In this document: piece after piece, positions 34,371-42,813 of the stretch | How the letters are laid out: each line of letters opens with the position of its first letter | Numbering within the stretch: position 1 is the first letter of the stretch | DNA from: Bradyrhizobium huanghuaihaiense | Lineage (GTDB): Bacteria; Pseudomonadota; Alphaproteobacteria; Rhizobiales; Xanthobacteraceae | DNA length: 64,000 nucleotides | Direction of reading: 5' to 3' | Assembly: GCF_007830635.1 (NCBI RefSeq) | Contig: NZ_VLLA01000012.1 | Span: forward strand, 62,001 to 126,000 | Notes under the pieces: model-generated | Databases searched by the model: none | Told to the model about the DNA's origin: nothing | What the model saw: only the letters and a program-made list of their open reading frames with translations | Translations under genes and position numbers: made by a program

Positions 34371-36011
34371 ATGCCGAATCGTTTGCCGATGCCGCCTGCG
34401 GAACAACTGAACAACGCGTTCGAATTCACCGTCTCCGAGCTCTCGCAGTCCCTGAAGCGGACTGTGGAGGACACCTATGGCCATGTCCGGGTCCGCGGTG
34501 AGATCTCAGGCTTCCGCGGCGCCCATTCCTCCGGCCATTGCTATTTCGCGCTCAAGGACGAGAGCGCCAAGATCGAGGCGGTCATCTGGAAGGGCGTCCA
34601 CGGCCGCATGCGCTTCAAGCCCCAGGAGGGGCTCGAGGTCATCGCCACCGGCAAGCTGACGACCTATCCGGGCTCCTCAAAGTACCAGATCGTGATCGAG
34701 GCGCTGGAGCCGGCCGGCATCGGCGCGCTGATGGCGCTGATGGAGGAGCGCAAGAAGAAGCTCGCGGCCGAAGGGCTGTTCGACGAGGCGCGCAAGCAGC
34801 TCCTGCCCTGGCTGCCGGAGGTGATCGGCGTCGTGACCTCGCCGACCGGCGCCGTCATCCGCGACATCCTGCACCGGCTCGAGGACCGCTTTCCCCGCCG
34901 CGTGCTGGTGTGGCCGGTCAAGGTGCAGGGCGAAGGCTCGGCCGAACAGGTCGCGGCCGCGATCCGCGGCTTCAATGCGCTGCCCGAGGGCGGCAAGATT
35001 CCGCGCCCCGACGTGCTGATCGTCGCGCGCGGCGGCGGCTCGCTGGAGGATCTCTGGTCGTTCAACGAGGAGATCGTGGTGCGGGCAGCCGCCGAGAGCA
35101 TGATCCCGCTGATCTCGGCGGTCGGGCACGAGACCGACATCACGCTGATCGACTTCGTCGCCGACAAGCGCGCGCCGACGCCGACGGCTGCCGCCGAGAT
35201 GGCGGTGCCGGTGCGCAGCGAATTGTTCGTCGAGGTCGCCGATCTCGGCCGCCGCACCCGCGCCTATTGGCAGCGCGCCCAGGAGAGCCGCCGCAGCGAA
35301 CTGCGCGCCGCCGCGCGCGCGCTGCCGGCGGCCGGCGATCTGCTCGCGATCCCGCGGCAGCGGCTGGATTCGGCCGGAGCCTCCCTGCCCCGCTGCCTCA
35401 AGGCCAACACGCATGCGCATTTCCGCAGGTTCACAGCCGCAAGTTCAAAACTGACGCTGCGCGTGCTGCACGGCCAGATCTCGCAGGCCGATCACCGCCT
35501 CACCGTGTGCGGCGAGCGGCTCGGCCTGTCCGCGCGATCGCTGCTGCGGCAGCGGCGCGACCGCTTTGCCGGGCTGGAGGTGCGTCTGCGCGCCTCAAAG
35601 CTTTCGAATGCGCAGGCGCAGCGCAACGCAATTGCCCGCCAGCGCGAGCGCACGCATCGCCTCGCCGAGCGCGCCGGCCGCGCGCTCGTCACGCTGCTGC
35701 AGCGGCTCGAGGCCCGCGTCGAGAACAGCGGCAAGCTGCTCTCTGCCCTGTCCTACCGCAGCGTGCTCGCGCGCGGCTTTGCGCTGGTGCGCGATGAAGC
35801 CGGCCATCCCGTGCATGCGGCGGACGCGATCGGCCCCGGCGCACGCGTCGAGATCGAATTCGCCGACGGCCGTGTCGGTGCGACCGCGGATGCGGATCGG
35901 CCGACGCCCGCGGCAAAGCGCGCGCCGGCGCAAGCGAAGCCGGCCACGCAGGAGACAAAGCCCGCGCCGAAGCGCGTGGCCAAGCCGGTGGATCAGGGCA
36001 GCTTGTTCTGA
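34371..36011 (+). CDS. xseA: exodeoxyribonuclease VII large subunit
   Basis: Catalytic large subunit (546 residues) of the single-strand DNA exonuclease VII. The N-terminal OB-fold (FEFTVSELSQSLKRTVEDTYGHVRVRGEISGFRGAHSSGHCYFALKD, here named by its ends) and the central domain with IGVVTSPTGAVIRDILHRLEDRFP and ARGGGSLEDLWSFNEE are diagnostic. A helical region follows, and an Ala/Pro/Lys-rich tail of about 45 residues makes it somewhat longer than E. coli XseA. The start at 34371 is chosen; the open frame further upstream lies antisense to the hydrolase. The small subunit gene xseB is not in this window. Confidence 0.95.
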   Translation: MPNRLPMPPAEQLNNAFEFTVSELSQSLKRTVEDTYGHVRVRGEISGFRGAHSSGHCYFALKDESAKIEAVIWKGVHGRMRFKPQEGLEVIATGKLTTYPGSSKYQIVIEALEPAGIGALMALMEERKKKLAAEGLFDEARKQLLPWLPEVIGVVTSPTGAVIRDILHRLEDRFPRRVLVWPVKVQGEGSAEQVAAAIRGFNALPEGGKIPRPDVLIVARGGGSLEDLWSFNEEIVVRAAAESMIPLISAVGHETDITLIDFVADKRAPTPTAAAEMAVPVRSELFVEVADLGRRTRAYWQRAQESRRSELRAAARALPAAGDLLAIPRQRLDSAGASLPRCLKANTHAHFRRFTAASSKLTLRVLHGQISQADHRLTVCGERLGLSARSLLRQRRDRFAGLEVRLRASKLSNAQAQRNAIARQRERTHRLAERAGRALVTLLQRLEARVENSGKLLSALSYRSVLARGFALVRDEAGHPVHAADAIGPGARVEIEFADGRVGATADADRPTPAAKRAPAQAKPATQETKPAPKRVAKPVDQGSLF

Positions 36012-36035
36012 GGCGGGAGGGCGGCGCTCTATCCC

Positions 36036-36122
36036 CGTCATTGCGAGGAGCCCTTGCGACGAAGCAATCCAGAATCCATCCGCGGAAAGATTCTGGATTG
36101 CTTCGCTGCGCTCGCAATGACG
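36036..36122. repeat. intergenic palindromic repeat, 'GTCATTGCGAG' family, copy 2
   Basis: Bounded by CGTCATTGCGAGGAGC and CTCGCAATGACG, with inner AATCCAGAATC/GATTCTGGATT arms. It lies 25 bases after xseA. Confidence 0.86.
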
Positions 36123-36153
36123 ATGTGGAAGCAGCGCGTAACCCGCCGAGCTC

Positions 36154-36283
36154 CGTCATCCTGAGGTGCGAGGCTTGCGATGCAAGCGCATCGCAAGGTG
36201 AGCCTCGAAGGATGTACGGCCGGGATGCAGCGGGGCCGTCGCCCTTCGAGGCTCGCCGAAGAGGCGAGCACCTCAGGGTGACG
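36154..36283. repeat. intergenic palindromic repeat, 'GTCATCCTGAGGTGC' family
   Basis: Left end CGTCATCCTGAGGTGCGAGG, right end CGAGCACCTCAGGGTGACG, with inner arms CCTCGAAGG and CCTTCGAGG. It is a long imperfect hairpin next to the previous repeat, only 31 bases away. Confidence 0.82.
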
Positions 36284-36301
36284 GGACTAGCAGGGTAAGC
36301 T

Positions 36302-36451
36302 TCAGCGGCAGGACAATCCCGCGTCGATCGTGGTCCAGAAGCCGCAATGTTCCGGCGCGAGCTGTGGGGCGCCGGCGTGGGCTTCGTACAGGAAGATCGC
36401 GACGGTGAAGACGATCAGGGCGGAGGCGAAGAGCGTGATGCGGTTGCGCAT
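36302..36451 (-). CDS. small membrane or exported protein
   Basis: A 49-residue ORF beginning MRNRITLFASALIVFTVAIFLYEA, one hydrophobic helix that could be an uncleaved anchor or signal peptide ending near EAHAGA, followed by a short tail with two cysteines (HCGFWTTIDAGLSC). It has codon use like its neighbours and stands alone between repeats. Function unknown; a longer frame to 36517 has no better start. Confidence 0.5.
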   Translation of the reverse strand: MRNRITLFASALIVFTVAIFLYEAHAGAPQLAPEHCGFWTTIDAGLSCR

Positions 36452-36649
36452 GTGAGATGCGTTTAATCGACATCGTGGTCGAATGATGGCGCGGCCACGT
36501 ACTGAAACCGCGGCCATGCGCGATCCGTAGATTCACGGTCGGCCATTTTCCGTGCAGGGCGGTGGTCGATGCGGGGCTGTCCGCGTGATGTTGTTCCCCG
36601 GGCGGCCCCGCTTCCGCCTTCGCTCTACCGAGCTTCGGCGGGACAAGTC

Positions 36650-36735
36650 CGTAGCCCGGATGGAGCGCAGCGTAATCCGGGGGCGTGCCACGCACTGCGA
36701 CCGTCCCGGATTGCGCTTCGCTCCATCCGGGCTAC
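36650..36735. repeat. intergenic palindromic repeat, 'GTAGCCCGGATGGAGC' family, copy 3
   Basis: Bounded by CGTAGCCCGGATGGAGCGCA and GCTCCATCCGGGCTACG; ends 10 bases before the stop of the dienelactone-hydrolase-like gene. Confidence 0.86.
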
Positions 36736-36745
36736 GAAACCTTCA

Positions 36746-37576
36746 TCACCGCGCCAGCCATTGCGCGACTTCCTTCTGCGACTCCGCGCGCGCCTCGGCA
36801 TCCGTGCCGAGATGGCCGTGCTCGGGCGCGGCGGCGTCGCTGCTGCCGCTGGCCGCGTGCAGCGGCGTGTTGGCGCGGTCGAAATCGTGATAGGCGCCGG
36901 GATAGACCACGATGCGCGCGAGCGCGCTGCGGCCATGCGCGCCGTCCACCATCTGGCGGCAGGCCGGCGGCGACGACACGTCGTCATTGCCGCCGATCAG
37001 CAGCAGCGTCGGCACTCGCGCGCTCCAACCCAAACCCGCCGAGATCCGGCAATCCGGATAGAACGCGATCGCGGCGCGGAAATCCGGTCCCTGATCGCGC
37101 GACGTGCTCTGCGGGCGCACGGCCCAGAGCAGCGCGCTGGCGCCGTTGGCCCAGCCCATCAGGCTGATGCGGTCTCGCGCGACCCAGGCCTGCTTCATCA
37201 GCCAGGCGCGCGAGGCCGCGATGTCGGCGACACGCTCGCGCCGCGCCTTGACGTGGCTCTCCTTGACGCGGCACTGCGGCCCGAGCTCGCGCGAGCCGTA
37301 GCTGTCCGGCAGCAGCACGGCATTACCGTCCCTGAGCAGGCGCTCGGCCCAGTCGCGATAGCGCGGCAGCACGGGATCGGAATGGCCGCCGAGGCCGCCG
37401 CAGCCATGCAGCGCGATCACGGTCGGAAACGGCCCGTCACCCTCGGGCTTGTAGAGCTGCGCATGCAGGATTCCCGAGGCGAGCGGAATCTCGACCTGAT
37501 GCGGCACGGGTGCCGGCGCCGCGTGTGCGGCCGGTATCAGGAGCATCAGGAACAGGGCGATCAGTCGAAGGCGCAT
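36746..37576 (-). CDS. exported dienelactone hydrolase-family protein lacking the nucleophile
   Basis: A 276-residue protein with a signal peptide (MRLRLIALFLMLLIPAAHA) and a dienelactone-hydrolase-like alpha/beta fold (VIALHGCGGLGGHSDP). The nucleophile elbow reads LMGWANGASALL: the position normally Ser or Cys is Ala (codon GCC). The acid (GGNDDVSSP) and histidine (GAYHDFD) positions are kept. Either it is catalytically dead, works as a binding protein, or a different residue is used. The start at 37576 provides the signal peptide; the open frame runs on to 37741 through an intergenic repeat. Confidence 0.82.
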   Translation of the reverse strand: MRLRLIALFLMLLIPAAHAAPAPVPHQVEIPLASGILHAQLYKPEGDGPFPTVIALHGCGGLGGHSDPVLPRYRDWAERLLRDGNAVLLPDSYGSRELGPQCRVKESHVKARRERVADIAASRAWLMKQAWVARDRISLMGWANGASALLWAVRPQSTSRDQGPDFRAAIAFYPDCRISAGLGWSARVPTLLLIGGNDDVSSPPACRQMVDGAHGRSALARIVVYPGAYHDFDRANTPLHAASGSSDAAAPEHGHLGTDAEARAESQKEVAQWLAR

Positions 37577-37623
37577 CGGACTCTGCCGTATCAGGTGCCG
37601 GCCGCGAGCGGCCCTTTTTTTGA

Positions 37624-37689
37624 GCATGATCTTTTCGGAAAACCGCTCCGCACTTTGCGCTATCGCGGCCCTCCGGGTCCGGATCATGC
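37624..37689. repeat. intergenic palindromic repeat, 'GCATGATC' family, copy 1
   Basis: Ends GCATGATC and GATCATGC, with TTTTCGGAAAACCGC inside. A second shorter copy is at 59000-59044. It lies just upstream of the dienelactone-hydrolase-like gene. Confidence 0.75.
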
Positions 37690-37839
37690 TGCGATCCTTC
37701 GTCCGGAGCACTACCACGCGGAAACGGCGGCAAAACATCACAAACCGGTGGGTTTAACGGGCGGACAAGCCACCCTATCTATGCTACATCCCGTCCAACA
37801 CATCGTGCCCTTACGGGCCTTCCACGGAGACTTTCGACC

Positions 37840-38061
37840 GTGCTGAACAAGTTCGGCTCTTCCGGCCATGGCGAAGCGCAGGTGCAATATCTCGACGGCG
37901 ATTTCCGCGTGATCTCGCCGGGGACCTTCGTGCGCTGCGCCATCACCGACACGCGGATCCCGCTCGACGAATTGAAGTACTGGAGCGTCGATCTGCAGGA
38001 GGCCTACGCCACGCCCGCCGCGGTATTGCAGCGGCATTTTCCCGGCGCGCTGAAAGCGTGA
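37840..38061 (+). CDS. DUF2093 domain protein
   Basis: A 73-residue protein (MLNKFGSSGHGEAQVQYLDGDF) matching the DUF2093 family of small alphaproteobacterial proteins of unknown function; the central GTFVRCAITDTRIPLDELKYWSVDLQEAY segment is typical. Start is GTG at 37840 with GGAGA upstream. A palindromic repeat begins 4 bases after its stop. Confidence 0.85.
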   Translation: MLNKFGSSGHGEAQVQYLDGDFRVISPGTFVRCAITDTRIPLDELKYWSVDLQEAYATPAAVLQRHFPGALKA

Positions 38062-38064
38062 TCC

Positions 38065-38157
38065 CGTAGGGTGGGCAAAGGCGCAAAGCGCCGTGCCCAC
38101 CGTCTCGCCAAGACCGCGACAACCAACGTGGGCACGCTTCGCTTTGCCCACCCTACG
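38065..38157. repeat. intergenic palindromic repeat, 'CGTAGGGTGGGCAAAG' family, copy 2
   Basis: Bounded by CGTAGGGTGGGCAAAGGCGC and GCTTTGCCCACCCTACG; lies between the DUF2093 gene and the convergent PsiF-like gene. Confidence 0.86.
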
Positions 38158-38182
38158 ATACCGCGCTTGTGGCATCGTTCTG

Positions 38183-38488
38183 CTATTGCGGCTCTGGACC
38201 ATCTCCGCCTACGCACGTCTTGATGAAACTCTTCCTGGGTTCACCGACGACCTTCTGATCGATCGCCTGCTTCAGGCAATCGACCCGCGCCTGCGCCATG
38301 CACAGCTGCATCTGGTCGCGCTTGTCCTGTCCCTTCAGGTTTTGCGTCGAAGCAAGACAGGTGACGCGCTTGGCCGCAGGAACCGGCACGGTGGTCGGAG
38401 CGGCAGACGGCGTCGTCGTCTGTGCAAACACAGGCGCAACAATCAGACACACAAGACTGGCGGCGATGGCGGCGGACGGCAGTTTCAT
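38183..38488 (-). CDS. exported PsiF repeat-like protein
   Basis: A 101-residue exported protein with signal peptide MKLPSAAIAASLVCLIVAPVFA, a Thr/Pro-rich linker, and a cysteine-containing region (CLASTQNLKG to ARVDCLKQAID and FIKTCVGGD). The spacing of Cys and the phrase KSFIKTC recall PsiF phosphate-starvation-inducible repeats, though no Pho box was identified. Function unknown. Confidence 0.65.
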   Translation of the reverse strand: MKLPSAAIAASLVCLIVAPVFAQTTTPSAAPTTVPVPAAKRVTCLASTQNLKGQDKRDQMQLCMAQARVDCLKQAIDQKVVGEPRKSFIKTCVGGDGPEPQ

Positions 38489-39050
38489 CGACTTCTCCTG
38501 ATCGTCCGAGATCGATAGGAGCTTTGCGATGAATGCCGGCTGAATGGCGAACTGCCGTAGGGTGGGTTAGCTCGCGGCTGCGCGAAGCGCAGTCCGCTGG
38601 CGTAACCCACCATGCATCAGCGGATGCGGGACGAAGTTGGTGGGTTACGCCTGGCAACCGCGCTTCGCGCGGTCGCAAGGCTAACCCACCCTACGGGACC
38701 TACCGACCTGCACACCGCGACATGATCCTCATCGTGGCGATCCGCGTTGCATCGAGTCGTGCTTGCACTCCGAGGTAAGTCATTTCGCTTTGTGGTTGGA
38801 TTTTTCGTCTCCGTCCGGCGTCCTTAAGTTGTTTGACGAAGTCTTGCTGAAACAGAACGCTGCTAATCTCCATGCTAGGTAATTGGCCCTGTACTTTTTA
38901 TCGCACAGACAATCAGGTCAACCAAACGGCCGTCGAGCTTTGGAATTGGCGCAGTCTGTGAACGGGCTCATATCGAAGAGCCACCTGACGGGCTACGATC
39001 ACCTCGCGGTGGAATATCTGTAAATTCAAAGTCAATCGATGGGGGTGATC
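38489..39050. other. repeat-bearing intergenic stretch
   Basis: No convincing gene in about 560 bases. It includes the variant palindromic repeat at 38556-38695. The remainder (38700-39030) has lower GC than the rest of the window and only short, unsupported frames. An antisense frame (38913-39317) has no family features. It may be an old insertion or decayed gene. Confidence 0.5.
38556..38695. repeat. variant palindromic repeat, 'CGTAGGGTGGGTTAG' type
   Basis: Bounded by CGTAGGGTGGGTTAGC and GGCTAACCCACCCTACG, with inner GGCGTAACCCACCA and TGGTGGGTTACGCC arms. It shares its ends with the CGTAGGGTGGGCAAAG family but has a distinct interior, so it is a related subfamily. Confidence 0.82.
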
Positions 39051-39236
39051 ATGCCCATCATACTGGACTTGCTCTATCGCGAATATTGCCGCGCCCGCCT
39101 CGCCGAAATGCGCAAGCAGCTTCTGATCGCAGCTGAACGCTTTGAAGCACTCGAAGCGGACTATCTTCTCTCGGATCAGAGTGACGATGAGAGGACGGCG
39201 GCACACCGCAAGACCGGCCGCAGCGCGCCGCATTGA
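39051..39236 (+). CDS. small hypothetical protein
   Basis: A 61-residue ORF (MPIILDLLYREYCRARLAEM) with an amphipathic, probably helical N-terminus. GGGGGTG lies just upstream of the ATG at 39051, which is preferred to an ATG 12 bases earlier. Short proteins with this opening are, from memory, common in Bradyrhizobium, but I cannot confirm that here. Function unknown. Confidence 0.5.
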   Translation: MPIILDLLYREYCRARLAEMRKQLLIAAERFEALEADYLLSDQSDDERTAAHRKTGRSAPH

Positions 39237-39307
39237 AGCGGCCAAGACCGGCAATCTCTCCCGCGTGGCAGTGACCAAGCAATTGGCAACAGTTTTGCGA
39301 GGCCGCG

Positions 39308-39394
39308 ATGAACACACCCGAATGCTATACCGTCATGGTGACCTGCGTCTCGTGCCTGACCATCGTCGGAATGATGCTCGTCGGGGCGTGGTGA
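39308..39394 (+). CDS. tiny single-helix membrane peptide (tentative)
   Basis: A 28-codon ORF starting MNTPECYTVMVTCVSC and ending in a hydrophobic helix before GAW. It follows the 61-residue ORF by about 70 bases. It may be a small transmembrane protein; only the frame and hydrophobicity support it. Confidence 0.3.
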   Translation: MNTPECYTVMVTCVSCLTIVGMMLVGAW

Positions 39395-39448
39395 GCATGG
39401 GACTGCGCTTCGCGTAGTCCGGGGCCAACCGACGCTACGGGTTCTGAT

Positions 39449-39479
39449 GGTGGGCACGCTTCGCTTTTCCCACCCTACG
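39449..39479. repeat. partial palindromic repeat, 'CACCCTACG' end
   Basis: One arm of the CGTAGGGTGGG family (GTGGGCACGCTTCGCTTTTC, then CCACCCTACG). Its partner arm is missing or degenerate. It abuts the lpxK stop. Confidence 0.6.
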
Positions 39480-39482
39480 AGA

Positions 39483-40499
39483 TCAGCGTCTGGAGAACCG
39501 TCGCTCGCGCGCCTTGTAGAGATGGTCGCTGATCAACTGACGCAGCTTCCCTGGATCGTCGAATTCGAGCTGGACGGCGAACGGCACGATGCCGGCAGGC
39601 ACGCCTTCGCTGCCATGCAGGCGCGCAAGATCCTTTTCCGTCGTCACCAGCGTCAACTGCTCGCGCTGTGCTTCCTCCGCGAGTGCGACGAGCTCCTCGC
39701 GCGAGAACATATGATGATCGTCGAAGCGGCGCGCGCGCGCGACATCAATCCCACTCGCCCGCAATGTGCGAAAGAAGCGCGCGGGATCGCCGATACCGGC
39801 GAAGGCGAAAACCCGCTTGCCGAGGAGCTGTGCGAGCGAAACCGCATCCGGCTTCAACCGCGCGCGCAGCTCGGGCTTGTTGCGCTTGGCGAGCTCGGCC
39901 GCGACATCGTTGGCGGCACGGCCATCCCCGATCAGCACCAGCGCGTCGGTGCGCGCGAGCTGTGCCTGCAGCGGCGCACGCAGGGGGCCGGCGGGAAACA
40001 CCGCGCCGTTGCCGAGGCCGCGCTCGCTGTCGATCACGATCAGCGAGGCATCCTTCAAAAGGCTCGGGTTCTGGAAACCGTCGTCCATCAGGATCACGGT
40101 GGCACCTCGCGACTTCGCCAGCGCCACACCATCGAGGCGGTCGCGTGCGACGGCAACAGGAACGTCGCGCGCCATCATCAAGGGCTCGTCGCCGACGTCA
40201 GTCGCGGTGTGGCGCTCGCGGTCGACCATGACAGGGCCCGTCAGGCGCCCGCCATAGCCGCGGCTCAGCACCACCGGGCTCTCGCCGAGCTCGCGCAACA
40301 GCTTGGTCAGCGCCAGCACGGTCGGCGTCTTGCCGGCGCCGCCGACATGGTAGTTGCCGACGCAGATCACGGGGATGCCGGCGTCGAAGCCCTCGCGCAG
40401 CATGCGCCGTTCGGTGATCGCGCCGTAGAGCGCACCGAGCGGCCAAAGCGCGTGCGATTGAAGGGAACGTGGCCGGTACCAGAAGGCCGGCTCACGCAT
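39483..40499 (-). CDS. lpxK: tetraacyldisaccharide 4'-kinase
   Basis: Inner-membrane P-loop kinase (338 residues) that phosphorylates the 4' position of the lipid A disaccharide. The Walker A motif is VGNYHVGGAGKTPTV, and the conserved LSRGYGG and MDDGFQNP segments are visible. The first residues (MREPAFWYRPRSLQSHALWPLGALYGAITERRM, by its ends) form the membrane-associated N-terminal helix. Its ATG overlaps the waaA stop by 8 bases; it is the last gene of the lipid A/Kdo cluster. Confidence 0.96.
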   Translation of the reverse strand: MREPAFWYRPRSLQSHALWPLGALYGAITERRMLREGFDAGIPVICVGNYHVGGAGKTPTVLALTKLLRELGESPVVLSRGYGGRLTGPVMVDRERHTATDVGDEPLMMARDVPVAVARDRLDGVALAKSRGATVILMDDGFQNPSLLKDASLIVIDSERGLGNGAVFPAGPLRAPLQAQLARTDALVLIGDGRAANDVAAELAKRNKPELRARLKPDAVSLAQLLGKRVFAFAGIGDPARFFRTLRASGIDVARARRFDDHHMFSREELVALAEEAQREQLTLVTTEKDLARLHGSEGVPAGIVPFAVQLEFDDPGKLRQLISDHLYKARERRFSRR

Positions 40500-41808
40500 T
40501 GGCGGCCCCCATCTCGATCCGCAATTGCAGCAAATAAGGCTCGAGCGCGGTCATGGTGCGGTTGAGCGCGCCGCCGAGCTGCTCGACGACGCCGGCACCT
40601 GCCTGCTGCATCTTGTCGCGCAACGTCGGATCGGCCAGCAGCTGGCCGAGCTGCTTGACCAGCGCTTCCGGCGTATCGGCCTGGCGCGCGCCGCCGCTCG
40701 CATCGAGCGCCTCGTAGACGTCGGTGAAGTTGAAGACGTGCGGCCCGTGGACGATCGCCGCCCCCAACTTGATCGCCTCGATCGGGTTCTGCCCGCCGTG
40801 GCGGATCAGCGATCCACCCATGAACACGATCGGCGAGAGGCGATAGAACAGGCCGAGCTCGCCCATGGTGTCGGCGACGTAGACGTCGGTCGCGGCCGTC
40901 GGCAGCTCCTCGCGCGAGCGCAAGGCGGGCTTGAGGCCCGACGCCGTGACGAGGCCTGCAATCGAGGAGCCGCGATCGGGATGCCGCGGCACGATCACGG
41001 TTAGAAGCTGCGGGAAGAAGCCGACGAGGCTGCGATGCGCCGCGATCAGCATCTCGTCCTCGCCCGGATGGGTCGAGGCGGCGACGATGATCGGCCGCCC
41101 GCGCGTCATCGCCATCAGCCGTTCGAGTTTTGCGGGATCGGCCGGCGGTGCCGGCACGTCGAGCTTGAGATTGCCCGTGGTGACGACGTCGCGGCCGCCG
41201 AGCGCGGAGAAGCGCTCCGCATCGGTCCTGGACTGCGCCAGGCAAATATCGAACCGCGACAGCAGCGCCGAGATGGTGCCGTGCATGCGGCGCCAGCGCG
41301 GGAAGGAGCGCGGCGACATCCGCCCGTTGATCAGCACCATCGGCACCCGGCGTGCGGCGCCCGCCAGGATCAAATTCGGCCACAGATCGGATTCGATGAA
41401 CAACGCCAGCGACGGCTTCCAGTGGTCGAGGAAGCGCGCGACATAGCGCGGGGAATCATACGGCACGTATTGATGGATGACGTCGGGCGGAAAGCGCTTT
41501 GCGACGACCGCCGCCGAGGTGACCGTGCCCGAGGTGAGCAGGATGCGCAGATTGAGATCGCGCAGGCGCTCGATCAGGGCAGCCGCAGCCAGCACCTCGC
41601 CGACGCTGGCGCCGTGGATCCAGACCAGCGGGCCGTGCGGCCGGACGTCGCGGGACAGGCCGCGCCGCTCGCCGACCCGCGCGGGGTCCTCCTTGCCCTG
41701 CTTCAAGCGCCGCTTGATCAGTGCAGGCGCGAGCGGCACGAGGCCCGAGGCCAGGCGCCGATACATCCGCAGCGTGATGGGCAGCGCAATGGGCAGCGAT
41801 TTAGGCAT
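40492..41808 (-). CDS. waaA: 3-deoxy-D-manno-octulosonic acid (Kdo) transferase
   Basis: Membrane-anchored GT30 glycosyltransferase that adds Kdo to lipid IVA from CMP-Kdo. The conserved N-terminal block LVWIHGASVGEV is present, as are FIESDLWPNLI and the C-terminal GT-B block with GGSLIRHGGQNPIEAIKLGA. I chose the ATG at 41808 (MPKSLPIALPITLRMYRR), overlapping the previous gene by 8 bases; an in-frame start at 41838 is possible. Length is about 438 residues. Confidence 0.95.
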   Translation of the reverse strand: MPKSLPIALPITLRMYRRLASGLVPLAPALIKRRLKQGKEDPARVGERRGLSRDVRPHGPLVWIHGASVGEVLAAAALIERLRDLNLRILLTSGTVTSAAVVAKRFPPDVIHQYVPYDSPRYVARFLDHWKPSLALFIESDLWPNLILAGAARRVPMVLINGRMSPRSFPRWRRMHGTISALLSRFDICLAQSRTDAERFSALGGRDVVTTGNLKLDVPAPPADPAKLERLMAMTRGRPIIVAASTHPGEDEMLIAAHRSLVGFFPQLLTVIVPRHPDRGSSIAGLVTASGLKPALRSREELPTAATDVYVADTMGELGLFYRLSPIVFMGGSLIRHGGQNPIEAIKLGAAIVHGPHVFNFTDVYEALDASGGARQADTPEALVKQLGQLLADPTLRDKMQQAGAGVVEQLGGALNRTMTALEPYLLQLRIEMGAANA

Positions 41809-42514
41809 CTTCCGGTCCCGGGCGGCCGAGCTGCGCATAGGCGCGCCGGGTCGCCTCGTTCAGCGTCTCCTCCAACTCCAGCCGCAGCGCTTCCATCATC
41901 GCGGCGTCGGCATCTGCGGGAACGTGGATTTCCTTGATGCCGACCAATGCGCCCCGCCCGAATGGCAAATTGATGGTGGTGCGGTCCCAGTTCTTGAGCC
42001 GGATGAAGCGGCTGGTCGCCATCGCGAAAGGCATGATCGGCCGTCCCGATTCCCGTGCCAGCATGATGATGCCGAGCCCGGCCACGCGGGAGCGCTTGGG
42101 GACATCGGCGGTCAGCGCGACATTACAACCGTCCTGGAGCGTCCGCACCATTTCCTTGAAGGCGCCGACCCCGCCCTTGCGATGAAAGGCCCCGCCATGA
42201 TCCCCGGAACCACGGATGGTGCCGATACCGAGCCGCTCGGCGGCGATGGCATTGAATTCGCCGTCGCGATGCCGGGAGATCAGGACCCTGGCCTTGTACC
42301 AGTCCTTGTTCTTGATGAAGGGGGTGAGGAAGTGCTGGCCGTGCCAGAAGGCGAAGATCGCCGGGATCTGCGGCTCGACGATGTCATAGACGTCGGGCGG
42401 ATCGAACGTGAACTTGTTGGTCCGCCAGACAAAGCGCAGATATTCGGCCGCCAGGACCCCGACGGCACGCTGAACGAAGCTGCTTCGCAGCGTATTGCGA
42501 AGCAGTTTTTTCAA
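41801..42514 (-). CDS. DUF374 lysophospholipid acyltransferase-family protein
   Basis: A 237-residue protein with one N-terminal hydrophobic segment. The DUF374 signatures are FAFWHGQHFLTPF, LISRHRDGEFNAIAAERLGIGTIRGSG (by its ends) and ALTADVPKRSRVAGLGIIMLARESGRPI. Such proteins belong to the LPLAT superfamily and, in alphaproteobacteria, sit beside waaA and lpxK, suggesting acylation of lipid A or a lysophospholipid. The exact substrate is not known. Its ATG overlaps the DUF4170 stop by 4 bases. Confidence 0.9.
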   Translation of the reverse strand: MKKLLRNTLRSSFVQRAVGVLAAEYLRFVWRTNKFTFDPPDVYDIVEPQIPAIFAFWHGQHFLTPFIKNKDWYKARVLISRHRDGEFNAIAAERLGIGTIRGSGDHGGAFHRKGGVGAFKEMVRTLQDGCNVALTADVPKRSRVAGLGIIMLARESGRPIMPFAMATSRFIRLKNWDRTTINLPFGRGALVGIKEIHVPADADAAMMEALRLELEETLNEATRRAYAQLGRPGPEDA

Positions 42515-42753
42515 CGCGCCGGTTCTTGATTCGGGTCGAGCAGGCGGTGGAGATGGACGATGAAATAGCGCATCTGCGCATTGTCGACCGTGCTCTGGGC
42601 CTTGGCCCGCCAGGCAGCGTGCGCCGTCGCGTAGTTCGGATAGAGGCCGACGATCTCGACGTCGTCCAGGTTCTTGAAGGTGTTGTGCTCGAGATCGACG
42701 AGCTCTCCGCCGATGACGAGGTGAAGCAGTTGTTGCGGGGCACTATCTGGCAT
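42511..42753 (-). CDS. DUF4170 domain protein
   Basis: An 80-residue cytoplasmic protein (MPDSAPQQLLHLVIGGELVD) matching the small DUF4170 family that is regularly found in this lipid A cluster of alphaproteobacteria. The segment IVGLYPNYATAHAAWRAKAQSTVDNAQMRYFIVHLHRLLDP is typical. Function unknown. I chose the ATG at 42753, preceded by AGAGAA; an upstream ATG (42783) is less likely. It overlaps the DUF374 gene by 4 bases. Confidence 0.85.
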   Translation of the reverse strand: MPDSAPQQLLHLVIGGELVDLEHNTFKNLDDVEIVGLYPNYATAHAAWRAKAQSTVDNAQMRYFIVHLHRLLDPNQEPAR

Positions 42754-42813
42754 GGGTTCTCTTTCTAACGGGCTGCCCGGCAAAGCAGTGGTCGACAGGC
42801 ACGCGAAAGCGCT

